Below are positions 11,421-24,360 of a DNA stretch of 64,000 nucleotides, one piece after another (the first letter of the stretch is position 1; every line of letters begins with the position of its first letter). The notes beneath the pieces were generated by a model, which was given only the letters and a program-made list of their open reading frames with translations, did no database searches and was not told where the DNA came from. The position numbers and the translations under genes were made by a program. Source of the stretch: Cyprinodon diabolis. Taxonomy: Eukaryota; Chordata; Actinopteri; Cyprinodontiformes; Cyprinodontidae. The DNA is taken from contig CM060076.1 in NCBI GenBank assembly GCA_030533445.1, positions 10,718,001-10,782,000 on the forward strand, read 5' to 3'.

Positions 11421-11835
11421 TTGGATTACTGTCCTCTTACATTTGTACTTTACAAAGAAAAGCATGGCTTCTTATGTTCTGAGATCCAATGATCAGCTGT
11501 TGCTCACTGTTCCTTTTGCCCGCACAGAACTAGGAAAGAAAGCCTTTAGCTACGCAGCTCCTTGTGAGTGAAATTTTTTACAAAGAAACTGGAAATTGAC
11601 TGAGTTTTTATCTTTAAATGCTTTTAAGTTGAAAGAATTTGAAGCAGCCTCAATGATCTGTAATTGTTTTACTTGATATGTTTTTTTATTTTTTATGTCA
11701 TTTATTTTAATGTATTTAGTTTAATGTATCCTATGTAACTTTTCTGCCTCTTGGCCAGGACTCCCTTGAAAAAGAGGTTTTTAATCTCCATGGGATTTTT
11801 TTCTGGTTAAATAAAGGTAAAATAAAATAAATATT
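11395..11835 (+). mobile_element. 3' end of a second LINE, plus strand
   Basis: An almost open frame runs from about 11,490 to 11,680 and reads as the extreme C-terminus of a fish LINE reverse-transcriptase protein (landmarks LLLTVPFARTELGKKAFSYA and NFLQRNWKLTEF). A TGA sits where such proteins have a tryptophan (about 11,571). It is followed by a 3' UTR with the phrase ctgcctcttggccaggactcc and the tail ggttaaataaaggtaaaataaaataaa. It abuts the minus-strand RTE relic, so two LINE fragments lie side by side. Confidence 0.65.
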
Positions 11836-12359
11836 TTTATAAAGCTTATAATTAGAGTGGCTCAGGTCATCTCTATAGTAATGCTGTTATGGGCTCAGAA
11901 TGCTGGAGGACACAGGGTCCACTTTTCATCATTATACTTGATTCTATCTCTATCCTTCCATTCTGCAGTATTTGTTACTTCAGTTTCTAAAGTTATGATC
12001 TATCTGCTTTTTATCATCATAGTAGCTCCATCTGGTCTGTTCCTGTTTTGTTGTGACACCATCCTGGAAGGAAAAATCAGCTGTGTTGCTGCCATCAATA
12101 CTTTTGTTTACAGATGTTGGAGCTTGGTCTGTTGTTCAGTGTAGTTCTGTTTCTCTGACAGTGAATAACAGTATGTACTCTTCTCAACCTCTGACACTGG
12201 GGCTGGTTTGGAGCTCACCTTCATGGCTGTGTGTTTCCAGGAATGTGGAGCTGATTGACAGTTAAGGCTGGTTAGAGTATTGCTGGTTAGGGTGTCGCAG
12301 CTAATGCAAATATGACCCTGCCCCTTCCCCAGACACCCTGGTGCACCATTTCAAAATTG

Positions 12360-12660
12360 TTGATGACTGCAGACATTGCCGCGGATAGGAGGCCTCTGAT
12401 TGGTCAAATCTACATCCGCTGTACACAATGCGTATTTCCTGTGTCAGTGTTTTCCTCTCCACTGTAACTACAAGCATGCTTGGTGTGAGGGATTGCTTTC
12501 AAGGCATTGAGTCGATGCAATCAGCTTGTTTTCCTTAGATCGAAAACTTTGAACCAATCTGGCTGCTTGATCTGATTGAATTGTCTCTGTTAAGTGCATT
12601 GACATGACATATGTTGCAAATTGATGCTATATGTATAAACTGAATTTAATTGAATTTAGC
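12360..12660 (+). repeat. LINE/SINE 3'-tail family, diverged copy
   Basis: The landmarks match the copy at 17,405-17,805: cctctccactgtaactac, gtgagggattgct, aaccaatctg, attgtctctgt, aagtgcattgacatgacatatgttg and the closing aaactgaatttaattgaattt. It is more diverged than the 17.4-kb copy. Confidence 0.55.
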
Positions 12661-13239
12661 AGGCTTGTCAGAGGTGCATTTATATATTTGATGTTCTAAT
12701 TCTAAATAAACCTCAAGTTCAAGTCTAAATAACTACTGCTCATTAGAGTAACACCAAAGAAGACCCTTTAGGTTATTGCATGTTCCTACTAAAAAAAAAA
12801 AAACAACAAAATGGTCCAGCCAGAAAAGCATTAGGAAAGTTTAGAGAAACACTTCCTAAACATGTTCGTTTTATAACAATTTCAAATTATGTTTGTGCAA
12901 CTTGAAGATCTGAAAAATCATAAAGTGAACAACACATAATCTGGAATTTATCTCTTAAACAATAAATAAAATACACTTAGAATCCTTGTAAATTTTACTC
13001 AAAGGAAATTGAAGAAAATATTTTTTCATGAAAAAGGTGACAGAATATTTGTCCATACACTAACTTAAGTCAATCCTAAAACTGTATTTTTAGAAAATCA
13101 AAGTTCAAATCAATTTTCAACCACTAAGATAATAAAGATGCCATCAAACGACTATTATTTCCAGCAAAATATTCTTTAGTAAATCAGTACAGAAAGAAAT
13201 GCATGGACAGGATAAACTGGTTTGATGTTTGATATTAAC

Positions 13240-13930
13240 CTCTGCTCGACTCATCAGGTATATTAGAGCCTCATCAAGTACTCCAGATCAAAGTTTTGAG
13301 GGTTTTTTGGCAAATCCTCGTAATGATAGAATGCTAGAGCCAGAAATATTAAACCTTTTCCTGCCAACAGGCTGGCTCTGAGTTCATTAAGGCCCCCACC
13401 TAGAGTGTACATATCCATGATTCCAGGAAATGACCTATCTCCTAAAGGAAAAAAGTGCAAAACATCAGTTTCATGTTAACAATGTAGCTATCTCTCTCCA
13501 ATGCAGAACCACTGTGAAGCTAACTTGGTGGTACTAAGAGAACCCCTCTTGTTCTCTCCACCTCCATAGGTATTCTCTTCATCCCCTACATCAGGTATCC
13601 TCTCTCATTGTTTTCAGATGTTAGGAGTTCATCAGTCTCTCCACTGAGGGCCTCTAAAACCATCAGCATTGGACTTATAAACCAGCCTTTGGGACGTCCT
13701 TCTTCAGGAATTTACTGTGCAGAGTATATGGCCCCATAGCCCAGAAAAAAAACCATGGGCTCCATGCCTGTGTAACTTCCACCCAATGAACCTGAACTAA
13801 GGAGATCCACCTGGCCACGTTTGTCTGCTTTATAAAGGGCCGAAGCTTTGAAGGCAACCCCTCTGTCATCAAAGACCTTCAACTTTGATCTGCAACATCT
13901 AATCAAAAAGGCAGCAGAGGCAGGGGAGAA
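13240..13930 (-). pseudogene. Acyl-CoA thioesterase (ACOT/BAAT family) pseudogene, unprocessed
   Basis: Read on the minus strand, about 13,930-13,525 recalls exon 1 of an ACOT1/2-like gene. It has DDRGVAFKASALYKAD and SLGGSYTGMEPM, then after a frame change PYTLHSKFLKKDVPKAGL, then NERGYLM, a TAG stop, and RTRGVLLVPP. A GT donor at 13,524 and an AG acceptor at 13,443-13,442 bound an 82-nt intron with a pyrimidine tract. Exon 2 (13,441-13,240) continues RSFPGIMDMYTLGGGL, then LRASLLAGKG and FYHYEDLP, and ends at another GT. The phase-1 junction keeps the family spacing between PP and FPG. At least two frame changes, a TGATGA, a TAG and a 1-nt deletion near 13,270 destroy the gene. The third exon, with the nucleophile and His, was not found. 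Intact introns show it is not a retrocopy. Confidence 0.75.
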
Positions 13931-14459
13931 TTTTGAAGCGCACTTGTAAGACTGCCATTTGGTTTGTATTAAGTCACTTATTTGAGTCTCTCTTCTCTTA
14001 AACTGTTTGTAATATCTGAATCTGCAAAGCAATAAACAGGAAAGTGAATGTCATATTTGGACACGTGTCTGGAGACCTCCCTGATGGATGGACGAAATGT
14101 TAGACCTTTTAATTTAATAAAAAGCATATTTGGAAGTTTCACAATGCCATTTTGATTGGAAGAGTAATTTTTTTTCCTCTTTTTTAGGAATGGGGGCAGC
14201 GCTTTTTGATTTTGTTTAAAAATCTATGTTGGAATTTATGAATATAGGGGGACCTCGTAAATAAAAAATCCTGCAGAATTTTATATGAGTGACAATCTAC
14301 AGTGTTGCTACAACAGTGTTAAATGTGTTTTTACTTTCTACCTTCAAGTTCCCAAAGACTCAGTCTACTCGTGTTCCATAGAAAGTACTCCTTTGTAATA
14401 AAGACAACCTTTAAAATAGAGTCTTTTCATTTTTTTCAGTGTCATGTCTTTGCTATCTT

Positions 14460-14600
14460 AACCATACAAAGCGCATTGTCCATCCATTGCCCATACCCAT
14501 ACTGTGTCGCACACACACATGCTCAATCCTCAGGACAATTTAGAGAGGCCAGTTAACTTCACATGCATATTTTGAACTACAGGAGGAAGCCAGTTACCTT
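14460..14600. repeat. Fragment of a dispersed fish repeat
   Basis: The phrase caggacaatttagagaggccagttaacttcacatgcatattttgaac is a worn version of a segment I have seen often in fish DNA. No ends or duplications are visible. Confidence 0.3.
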
Positions 14601-15184
14601 GCAAGCAAGATGAATTGTTGTGAGTTTTGGGAATTCACAAACTCCCATACATCTTGCCAAAAGCCAACAAATGCCTTAGCCTCGATACAGAAATTCTTCG
14701 GACCATTGCGTCAACCAAAGGCGGAACGCTGAAGCTGGGCCGGTTTTAGCTGAAATATTCTCTATTTCTATTTAATTTTAAGGGGGAAAAGACAGGATTT
14801 AAGGAGAAAAAGACAGGACAGGCCGTTGTGGATGGGAAAGATGTTTTCCTGTTCCTTCTGACCGTATTTGTTAAGCGTTTGATTTATCAGTTCATTCTGA
14901 CACTTGTGAAACTAATCAAGAATGTGATACGTCGCAGCTGTTACTGCTGCAGCGGCTCAACATGTGCACCTAAGTTGATTACCCAATCAGCGAAGGATTG
15001 CTAAATGTTCCTTCTCCCTTTTTCGAACAACTTCCAGTGCCTTACCAGATTGATACTGTGTAGAGTTCAAAATGAACTATGTAGTATCAAGCTGGCTTAT
15101 TCAGGTTAGGAAGCCAGGGTACCTAATGAGAACCAACACATGCAGTTGGAGAACATATGATTTGCTTATAAAAAAACAATAATT

Positions 15185-15325
15185 GAACTTTATTGATTGA
15201 AGCAGTGTGGGGTTCACGGTCTTGCTCAGAGACCCAGAGTGGCAGTCTGTGGGAGTGGGGCCTAAGCTCGGACCCTCAGGACTGCAAGCTCTATGCCCTA
15301 ACCACTAGGCCGCCACTACCCAGTA
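15185..15325 (-). repeat. SINE fragment, reverse orientation
   Basis: This ends ctctatgccctaaccactaggccgccactaccc. Read in reverse it is the conserved head gtggcggcctagtggttag, like the A-box region of a tRNA-derived SINE. It matches 50,449-50,638 and the short piece at 20,505-20,590, with shared inner phrases such as tcttgctcagagacccagagtgg. Confidence 0.6.
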
Positions 15326-15359
15326 AAAGACCTCAGGACAGGAGTTAAACCCATTGATC

Positions 15360-16055
15360 TCTATTTATTTACTGGATTGCTGATAGGCCGTTGGTAGTAC
15401 ATAGTGCTGTGAAGTCACAAACCGGCATATTGGTACTCCCTAGTTAGACCGGTTAGAATGTAAACAATTATTTCGCTACAGCATTGAAAAACGATGTTGT
15501 TCTCACTTTCACAGGGACTGTAGATTTTCAAAATAATTATTTTTTTTTTAAATAAATTAATTATAAATTAATTAATTAATAAACTAGTTAAGTAAATAAA
15601 TGTAACACTTTGACACAGACTTGCTGTTTCAAAGCCTCAGTAGATTACTTTAATTTACGGTAAAAAATAGTTACATCACATTGCATATTCAGTATGAAGT
15701 CCATGAAGCCTATAAATTATGTAATATAACGTATTGTATAAATCCATCTCAACAAAATTAGCGTGTTAATTGAGCATAATAATACTGTAGTCAGATAGTA
15801 AGAATATTACACACACATGCACACACACACACACTACCCGATGATGTGTCAAAAGTGCTGAATTGATTATGTATATGTAGTATACATGTTCTAATTAAAT
15901 TGTTATGGTAATTACATGACATTACAGACATTTATGGCACGACTGCGTGAGTTTGGGGAGTACCAAGATGGCGCCAGGTGACCTCAGTTTTTTCGCCCTA
16001 TCAGCAATCCAGTGAATAAATAGGGATCAGTGGTCAAACCCAGGACACTCTTGCT
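15360..16055. mobile_element. Inverted-repeat element, imperfect arms
   Basis: The left arm (about 15,354-15,445: tctatttatttactggattgctgatagg, later catattggtactccc) pairs with the right arm (about 15,955-16,040: cctatcagcaatccagtgaataaatagg, earlier ggggagtaccaagatgg). The middle is AT-rich and has no coding sequence. A near-duplication, aaaccca, may flank it. It looks like an old non-autonomous DNA element with arms of about 90 bp. Confidence 0.5.
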
Positions 16056-16059
16056 GCAA

Positions 16060-17400
16060 AATGCACATGCTGATAACTGTGTTGCGATTCTTATCTCTTC
16101 AGTCCTTGTCCTTTTCTCTTTACGCCTGCTGGTTTCATTAGTTATGTACCTGCTGAGGGTGATGGATGGCAGTAAAGTCAACAAAATAACAAGAATAGTT
16201 TTGCTTTATTCTATTAATAACAGTTAGTATTGAATTATTCTTTAAATTTCACTTTTATTTGTAATTTTGATTTAGGCCTAATTTGTTTGTTTTTGACAGG
16301 GTTTAGACCTGATTGGATGAAATGAACTAGTTGGATATAAACTGGAGCTCATTGTCATGAAATGTGCCCAGGATACACTATGAATTGCCAAGCTATAAAT
16401 AAACGAAACTTCCAAGAGTTTTTTTTTTTTTTGCCAAGAAAAGATTTTTAGAATTCCATGATATACGTTTACATGCTGATTTTATTGCCTTGTGAGTGAA
16501 ATATATCATCATAATTTGCACAAGAATCAAAGTGTAAGACTCTCTTAAAGAAACTGTACTGAAACAATCATTTATGAACAAAGCATGTAAAATCACTTTA
16601 AGTATGTAAACTAAATTTACAAAAATATGAGAAAAGTTTAAACATTCACTTTCTGCTGCTGTATAATGATCTATACCTAAAAAAAGCTAAATGAAAGATT
16701 TTTAAACACTTCCTTTGAGCCTATATTCACCTTTCACACAGGTGCCAATATGATAACAGTGAGAGATAAATTGGTTACATAGATTGTTAAAGCTATATGA
16801 CATACTTCATTTAGCCTTAGTATGCCATCTTCAATATAGATCTGGAGGAGCCTTTTTAGAATTTTAAGAAATTCCTCTTCATTAGAGAATAAGTTGTAGT
16901 CAGCATTATACATGCAACATCCTAACATGACCACTAGATGTCGGCATTGACACACGCAAAACCTTTCCGTTCCATGTTTTACTGACTTAATTAGTGAATG
17001 ACAGCCAAAATTTCTTGCTAAGCCTGATAGATGTGACCAAGACAGGGTAAAATATATAATTTACCCAATATTGTGATCTAATCAATTATCAGTTATGTCA
17101 TTATATCAAAATTAGTTCCATTTTAAGAGGCAAAGAATTCACCTTAACTCAATGTTTCACAGAGGAGAACTTCTCGTTTCATATGAGGATGTTTATAGAA
17201 CCTATCAAGTCACAGTTTGAATCTGGACTTAAATCTTCTTACTCAGTGACAAGTTATTTATGGGCTATAAAACAGTGCTTTGACAAAGAACAGAAATTTA
17301 CAAAAATACTAAAAGGGTGATAGGGAGTGTGATGAAACAATGCAAAATTAATAATAATGAATCAAGGAAATATATATTTAGAATCAAACATTTAAACTTA
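16060..17400. other. Intergenic DNA, nothing recognised
   Basis: AT-rich sequence. The short open frames on both strands lack conserved motifs. No RNA gene or repeat end was identified. Confidence 0.5.
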
Positions 17401-17404
17401 CAGC

Positions 17405-17805
17405 CTGGCTGTGTCTTCCCCAAACGGGGTCCCTTTAGCTATTTAACATTTATCTTTTCTTATCTGGGCTTCATTTGTATGTCTGCTTCTGTCTCCTTGA
17501 ACCACAGTCGGCCTCGGCAGTTGGCCGCTCAAAGTAAGCAGTTTTGCTGGAGGTTTCTTCCTGTTAAAAGGGAATTTTCCTCTCCACTGCCGCTGTATGC
17601 ATGCCCAGTGAGAGGGATTGCTGACAAGTCAATGAAAAAATGCAAGCGAAGGTCATTGCCACAGGCTCATCCAAAAAGATGATGTCTTGTAATCAAATGG
17701 TTTTCCTAACCAATCTGAGAGTATTGTCTCTGTAAAGTGCCTTGATATGAAATGTGTTGGGAATTGGTGCTATATAACTAAATGAATCGAATTGAATATA
17801 TCTGA
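17405..17805 (+). repeat. LINE/SINE 3'-tail family, best copy
   Basis: This copy contains tgctggaggtttcttcctgttaaaagggaattttcctctccactgc, then gagggattgctgac, aaagtgccttgatatgaaatgtgttggg, and ends in ggtgctatataactaaatgaatcgaattgaat. This is the standard 3' portion of an abundant fish retroposon that I associate with L2-type LINEs. The open frame at 17,317-17,682 is a chance frame across it. Confidence 0.65.
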
Positions 17806-18559
17806 GAGAATAAAAAACTATTGTTTCTGCTTAATTGTGGACCCTTTATTGTACTATTGTTAAAGCTACTTTTATTTTATTCTTTATATGATATCCTACA
17901 TTTTATATATTGCAGATAAACCTTCTGTAATATCACAGCACTGATATTTTTTTATTTTATACATTTCTCTTTTGGATTTTGTGGCTTAACTATGTTTGGA
18001 GTTAATTAATCAAGTGGAGTCCTGTGGATGACAGCATGCCCTTTTGAGCTGAAACAGCATTAAAAAAAAAGGATTGGAAGGACGCATAGATGATTCACTG
18101 TGGGGTCAAAACAAAGCTGTAATTGACTTTTACCTGCTCTTTATCAGATGGTTTTACCTATCTTTATCAGCTGTCGTAAAATGTTAGTCTCTTAAAGTAT
18201 CCTAACAACAGTTGCTTGTGTTTCTTGTGTTGAGGCTTAGAACTGGTTCCCTGAGAGGTGAATATACCGACATCTAAACAGATATTTCTTTACCTTAGTC
18301 TTTAATTGGAAGTTTTCAATCGAAAATTTGATCTGTTTTAGCATAATGTATCCTCTTTTTAACGTCATTTGGATTTTTTTTTTAAACCCCTTTAAATTTA
18401 TTCTCTTATAATTGTTTATTAAAAGGGTTAAGTTTGGGTTTAAGGTTTTGATTTTATATCACGGTTCTTTCCCCAAAATAATCGTTAGTATTTAAAGAGA
18501 TGAGCTGCATTTCTTTGTTTGTTCCTAATTCTATTCCGTGGAGTTTTTGTTCTTTAATT

Positions 18560-18912
18560 CCTTTGTCTCAAAATCTCATCCCTGAGCTTTTATTTTGAAG
18601 CGCCAAGACGCGCTGTAGGACCGCCCACTTTTACAGAGGTATCCATGGAGACCGCGCGAGAGCAAGGGCAGGCAGCCCTGTGGAGTTCTCACAGCCGCCA
18701 GTGTGTGTTTCCGCTCACCTAAAATAAAGAGCTGGCGAGTAGAAGAGGACAAGGAGTGACGGAGCAGGGAGACGGGACCTCGACGGCTAAACACCTCTAT
18801 TCTACATTTATTTTTCATACTTAGTGAGCGGGAGTCGTCTTTAAAACTGCTTTTAATGTATCGAATGTGAACTGGGGGAGAGGAGGGCTAACCGCTGTTA
18901 ACCTTTACGTTG
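18560..18912 (+). promoter_or_regulatory. susd6: Probable susd6 promoter and noncoding first exon
   Basis: This is an island of CpG-containing, GC-richer DNA (gaccgcgcgagagcaagggc, gacgggacctcgacggc) inside AT-rich sequence. It ends at a strong donor, ttg|gtgagt, at 18,913. It lies about 8 kb upstream of the susd6 start codon, on the same strand and with no other gene between. The open frames inside have no similarity to known proteins. The start site is not resolved; no TATA box is obvious. Confidence 0.55.
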
Positions 18913-20504
18913 GTGAGTCTTTTTTTTGTCTTTTTTTTGTCTTTTTTTTCGCAAGCTAAGCACACACAGGCCATTAGGAGACTTAAACCAGTCTACAATT
19001 CCGTCTTTGTTTACCTGAATTACTTCGAAACAACAAACCAGGCCAAAATATCCCAACAGTTACTCCTCTGTCAGTTAGAATATGGAGTTGTCAGGGGTTT
19101 TATTGTTGCTAAAACTAAGCTAGCCGCGTTCTTCTTTAGACGTTAAAAACGTTTCTATAAAGCCATACTGCGTTTAATTTCCCGTTAACTTGTCCCTTTT
19201 ACGCTTTAATCATTAGAGGGAATGTAATGTAAAAAAAAAAAAAAAAAAACATTATTAAAGGTGGCTTGAAAGTATGATCTAACAGCTGTGAGGGTTGATT
19301 TATTGTTGGTCACATGAACAATAAAAGGTAGGAGGAAGTCTAAAGGTGCGCCGACTTTATCTATGCTGAGTTAGATCTGAACTCCTAGCTGTGGGTGTCT
19401 TGTTGATTAATTTGAGTTTGACGGATTTATTCTTAACTTGTGTGTGTTTCTGTGTTTGTTATGTTGGCAGCCCACTGCACTCTTTGTTTAAATACCTCGC
19501 TGTACAGTTACACGTGTCCAAGCGTGTGACTGTGTTTTAATCACGTTTGATGCTGCTGCGAGGTTTTGTTCCTGAGCTCTGGTGGCTCGTTTATAACTCA
19601 TCCCCCAGATGTGTCCGTTCCCACTCACTGGCCTTTGTTACAGTTTAGTTTGACCTGCTTCCTGTGGGGGTTTGTTGAGATATGGCAGTTGATAGTGCAA
19701 AGGAAGACCAGGGAAGTGCAAATGTGAGGTGTTTACTGTTTGAGTACAAAGCTGGTCAAGTGTTTCTCTAACAGTAGAAGTTTGTTGTGCTCTGTAGAGG
19801 GCTTGGGTGTGGAGGACAGTGTTGTAAAACAGATGAAAAGTTGATTTAAAGATACTGTCAAGTGTATTTGTTTGTTTTTTACTTACACTGACAGTGAAAA
19901 CATGGATGATGAAATGTTTCAAAAAACACAATATTTTCTAAAGATGAACTAAACTTAAAAAAAATACTTCCATTTCTGTATTTGTGTGTATAAGTTATTA
20001 ATATCGCAACTTACACAGGAAGGGAGCTTATCAGCACTGGTAAACATCATGGCAGGTGGGTAACACAGCAGTTTTTGTACATAGATTATAAAGTAGAAAT
20101 AAGTCCAACAGACCACAGATATGTTTGACCAATCACTTATTCTTTTTCTCTTTTTATTTCCCATTCTTTAAGCTGCTATTGCTTTTCTTCCTCCATTTAT
20201 ATGACAAAACAAATCACACAATTATAGCTAATGTTACACAGGTACCAAACAAAAAAAGATTAATACACACATAAAAACAATGGATAGCAAATGAGGGAAG
20301 TGGTAGACCTATTTTGAAGCATGCCTGCTTAATGCTCATGAATTTATTAACTCATGCAGGTATTGGTCGATGCCGATACAAAAATAACATTGGCCAAAAA
20401 TATCTACCAGGTGATGTATTGATCTATCTCTATTAGCAACTTTTGACTCCTGATCTGGTCTTTTCACAAACTTTCCTTGAGTTCTCTTTTCTTCTCTCTT
20501 CTCC

Positions 20505-20590
20505 AGCTTTCATTGTCATTACATTGCTCAAACTTGAAACCTCTGGTTTCTAAGCACAATGCCCTAACCACTAGGCCACCACTCCCCTTC
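20505..20590 (-). repeat. SINE head fragment, reverse orientation
   Basis: This contains gcacaatgccctaaccactaggccaccactcccc, the same reversed head as at 15,300 and 50,620. Only the head is preserved. Confidence 0.5.
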
Positions 20591-23500
20591 TCTTTTATCA
20601 AGACTGTCAAAAAAAAAAACATCCTTTCTTGGTAATTTTTATTTATTTATTTTTTTTACATATTTGATGGAGTGCTTTAATTCAGACCGCGCACAAAGGG
20701 ATAAATAAAAGAGAAAAGTGTGTTTGGATCTTATCTTTGATTGATCTTTTGCAACTTGAATAAACAAAACTCAACCCAACATGCATTACTATGCTTAAAG
20801 TGAGTTGCTTTAATTCTTAAAGAAAAATTTGGCTGATAGCTAGAAAAATAACGAATGATGTTGGCAGATATCTTTTAAGTGATTACAAAAATGTTCTAAA
20901 AGATTTGAAAAGAGTTTTGAACCATGATGAAAACAATACTTCAGGGTAATCTGCAGTCTACTTATGGTTTACAGAAAGGAAATGTGGTACGGTTATCTCA
21001 ATAAACATCTGCGATATTGAGGAGGGTGTATTTTTTTTGTGGGCTCATTTCAAGCTTTGTTACTGTACATAATCTTTCATATAACTCAACCAAACCAATC
21101 TCATAGAGTTTGGTTGTGAAGTAAGTTCTTAAAAAATATATAGTTTGATTAGATAAAGCATGTCACTGTGGTGTTTTACGTTAATTGAACTAATAGACTA
21201 ATATTGTAATAAGTATATGAGATGATCTATTTGACAAGTACTCAATAGTGAGGTAAATGTCGGTCTTCATCCAGTTCGTTTGCCACATATCTTGTGATAA
21301 GATTTTTCGTAGTTGTCTTGCTAACCAAGAATCGGTTTCAGGTCAAAAGATTTTTTTCTTCTTTATACTTTATTTTAGACTTATGAATATTAATATACAG
21401 TGGGTGGCCGGGTTATCTTATCTTTCTGTCCTGGTTTGCAAGTATGAAATTGTAACGTCAGGGTATAACAATGACAAGCAAATAAAATTTCATTCACACT
21501 TGTGAGATTGATTGTGGGAAAATTTACTAATTTTAAATGTTCTCCATATTTAATATTATTTTTATTCTGGCTTGCTGGAAGAGGTGCCCTCCATGCACCA
21601 TTCAGTTTTTGATACTTTCTTATTGTTTTATTCATTCGTCTTATATTTCCTACACAATGTTTTTTTTTTTTTGTCCTTTTTTTTCTCACCTTTTTTTTTT
21701 TACCTGGCTGTGTGTTTCTGTCTCTTCATAGCAGCAGTAGAGGGGATGCTGAGTAGCCCTGGGCCTTAACAGCACATAATACTTCATAACAAAGGGTCCT
21801 TTCTCTGCTGCCATGCAGAGTTCTGCCTCTGGGCTCCCTCCACAGGGCTACGCAGGCTCTACCAGCAGCAGTAGTGCTTGGGTCCTATTGGGTAGAAACC
21901 TTCTCTTGGCTGTTTCTTTGGCACAATGAGTGCTCTCTGTTCCCGGACACATGTCTGTGCTGCTGCTCTCCTTGGCTCCCTTTGCATTCCAGGAGCTTCA
22001 GGCAGCTGAAAAACTGCAGTAGCAGCCTGCTGGCTGGCTGCTTGTGTTGAAGTGGGGAGTTGTATTGCTTTTTATTTATTTATTTATTTTAGGCAGCTGT
22101 CTTTTAAATTTTTCGGATTTCTTAAATGCTATTGTTTTGACTATTTATTTGTTTAATTGATGTCTTAATGTTTAGTCATCACTGAAGCTCTTACATTTTT
22201 CTAGATGTACATCAGAACATTGTAGTAAAGTAAAACTGGTGAGGCCAGATCTGATTAGTAGCTGCATGGCAGGTTGTGGCAGTTCCTGCCAAAGTTTCGG
22301 TGTATGTAGAAGAGATGACACATGCAACTAAACTTTGTTATATAACATTGGTGGGGCACTACTGAATGCATTTAAGTCTCTCTTTCCCTCATGTGCATGT
22401 TGCACTATTTTACATATCCACCAACCCTGGTGAGGACAAATTTAGTTATGAAACAAGGAAGTTATGTTGTTTTTTCTGTAGCAGCAACACCCATTATGCA
22501 GTGCTTTGGCTCTTGCATGTTTTTGCATGTTCAGCCATTGAAATCCCTTTTTTTTCCCCCTCAATGTTAAATCTTTGAAAGTCATTTGTTAAAACACCAG
22601 AAAATTGTAATCCAAAATACTATGTGGGGAAAAAAAAGCTTTTTTGTTTTATATAGCAAGACACAATTTAATGTGATGTGCCATGCTCAGCATTACTATC
22701 TGTATCTGACAGGAAACCCATACAGCTGCAGGTTAGAATTACATCAGAAACCTGAAGCAGGCAGTTGCTTTTGCTGGGAAGTTGCTTGCTGGGATATTAA
22801 TTAATTTACAACGGTAACATATAGTCAGCAAACCAAAGGATCTGCAAACCCTCTTTTGAATAACTGCATTAGTCTAGAATAGGTAAGGGTTTTTCATGAA
22901 AGCAAAAGTAATTCTGCTTTAGTCAGGATTTTGCTGATGAACTGGCTGGTCAATGCTTTTTCCAAGGTCTAAATCCTGCAGTATTCTTAAGTTGATGTTT
23001 ACAGTCACTAAGTTGTGGTTATGATGAACATCTTTTAAAACAGCAAAGGCTTTTTATAACTCAGACACCAGTAAGCTCTGTTGACTAATTGCAGCATGGA
23101 CAAACCAGGAAATATCAATGCATCAGAGAGCTTGCTCAGGTCCCTGTGTGTGCTCATGACCACCTGATCTCTGGCTGAATACGCTACCTAAATTGACCTG
23201 CCAAAACTGACTTGCGTCACTTTTTCCCTCTATAATGCACCACAAGCAGGTAAGCGTCCGTTCTGCTTATGGGAATATCAAAGCTAAATTGCAGTAAGGA
23301 TATTGGTTTAATTTGATATTTGTTTGTTTCTGTGCATGTCTGAAAGAGGTTGATTAACTTAAACATTTTGAACTTGTGTTTTCTTTCCTGGTAATTTAAT
23401 ATTTAATCTGTTGAACTTATATAGAAGCTCATCCTCACAAAGTTGTGGAAGCACAGATAAAAAAGAGAGAAAAATATGAACAGTCCTATACATGAACTAA

Positions 23501-23898
23501 TATTGCCTTTGTGGTATTCGCCAATGCTATTGCCATCGCCGTAGGTTATTATTTTATATAGAGATAGATTTATATTTTCTTCTGAGTGGGTCAGTCTTGA
23601 TTGTTGTAAAATAACATGTTTGGTTTGAGTATGAATAACTATTAAGTAGCAAAGGCAATTATGCCCAATTTTATTTTGAGCGTTACCTGATCATCAGGAA
23701 ATATCAACCAAGTAGCTCTCAGTTTCTATTATTGTTTTATGAAAACCTGGCTGTTGAGGTACATAAAACAATAGATGGATTGAATTTGCACCATGTTGTT
23801 CTCAAAAAGCATGTTGTACATGTATGTAAAATACACACAAATAACTGCTGTCTAAAATATGGATTTTTCCTTGTTATTTTTATTTTATTCTTTTTATC

Positions 23899-24360
23899 TA
23901 CCATATGTTTGGGACTATAGAGCGCACCTCACTATAAGTCACATTGACAGGTTTTTTTTTGTTTTTTTTTAAAGAAAACTGGAAACCTACATGTATAAGC
24001 AGTATCGGGCTATAAGCTCCGGACATTTAATGAACTGTCCCCCACCAAACCTGTAGGTTGTGGCAGTAAAAGCTTTTTATGAAAGATGGGCCTTTGCCAG
24101 CTCTTTTTTTAGTTCTGCAGGAAGATCTGCACATTGTTCCCACTTTCAAATTGTGTCAATTTGGGACATTTGTTCTCTGTCATGCCTGCTGCTCGCATGT
24201 GCTTGTACTAAATTGGAATAAGTGCTTTTTTGCTTCGATTTCCAACTTTGACTTCCGCACTCTCGCGGTTGAAGAAAAATCCACAGACAAGCTGCACCTT
24301 TGCATAAACGCACGGTTCAAAGTGTAGGTAAAAACGGGTTATAGTCCTGAAAATACAGTA
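23899..24360. mobile_element. DNA element of the 'tataagcc' type
   Basis: The left end reads taccatatgtttgggactata, and the right end, reversed, reads tactgtattttcaggactata. The interior repeats the phrase ctataag. Elements with these ends are frequent in vertebrates; I recall them as ISL2EU-like. The copy is diverged, and no transposase is encoded. Confidence 0.45.

Noticed and set aside
17317..17682. A 121-codon plus-strand frame.
   Set aside because: It crosses the boundary of the repeat copy at 17,405-17,805, so it is a chance frame.
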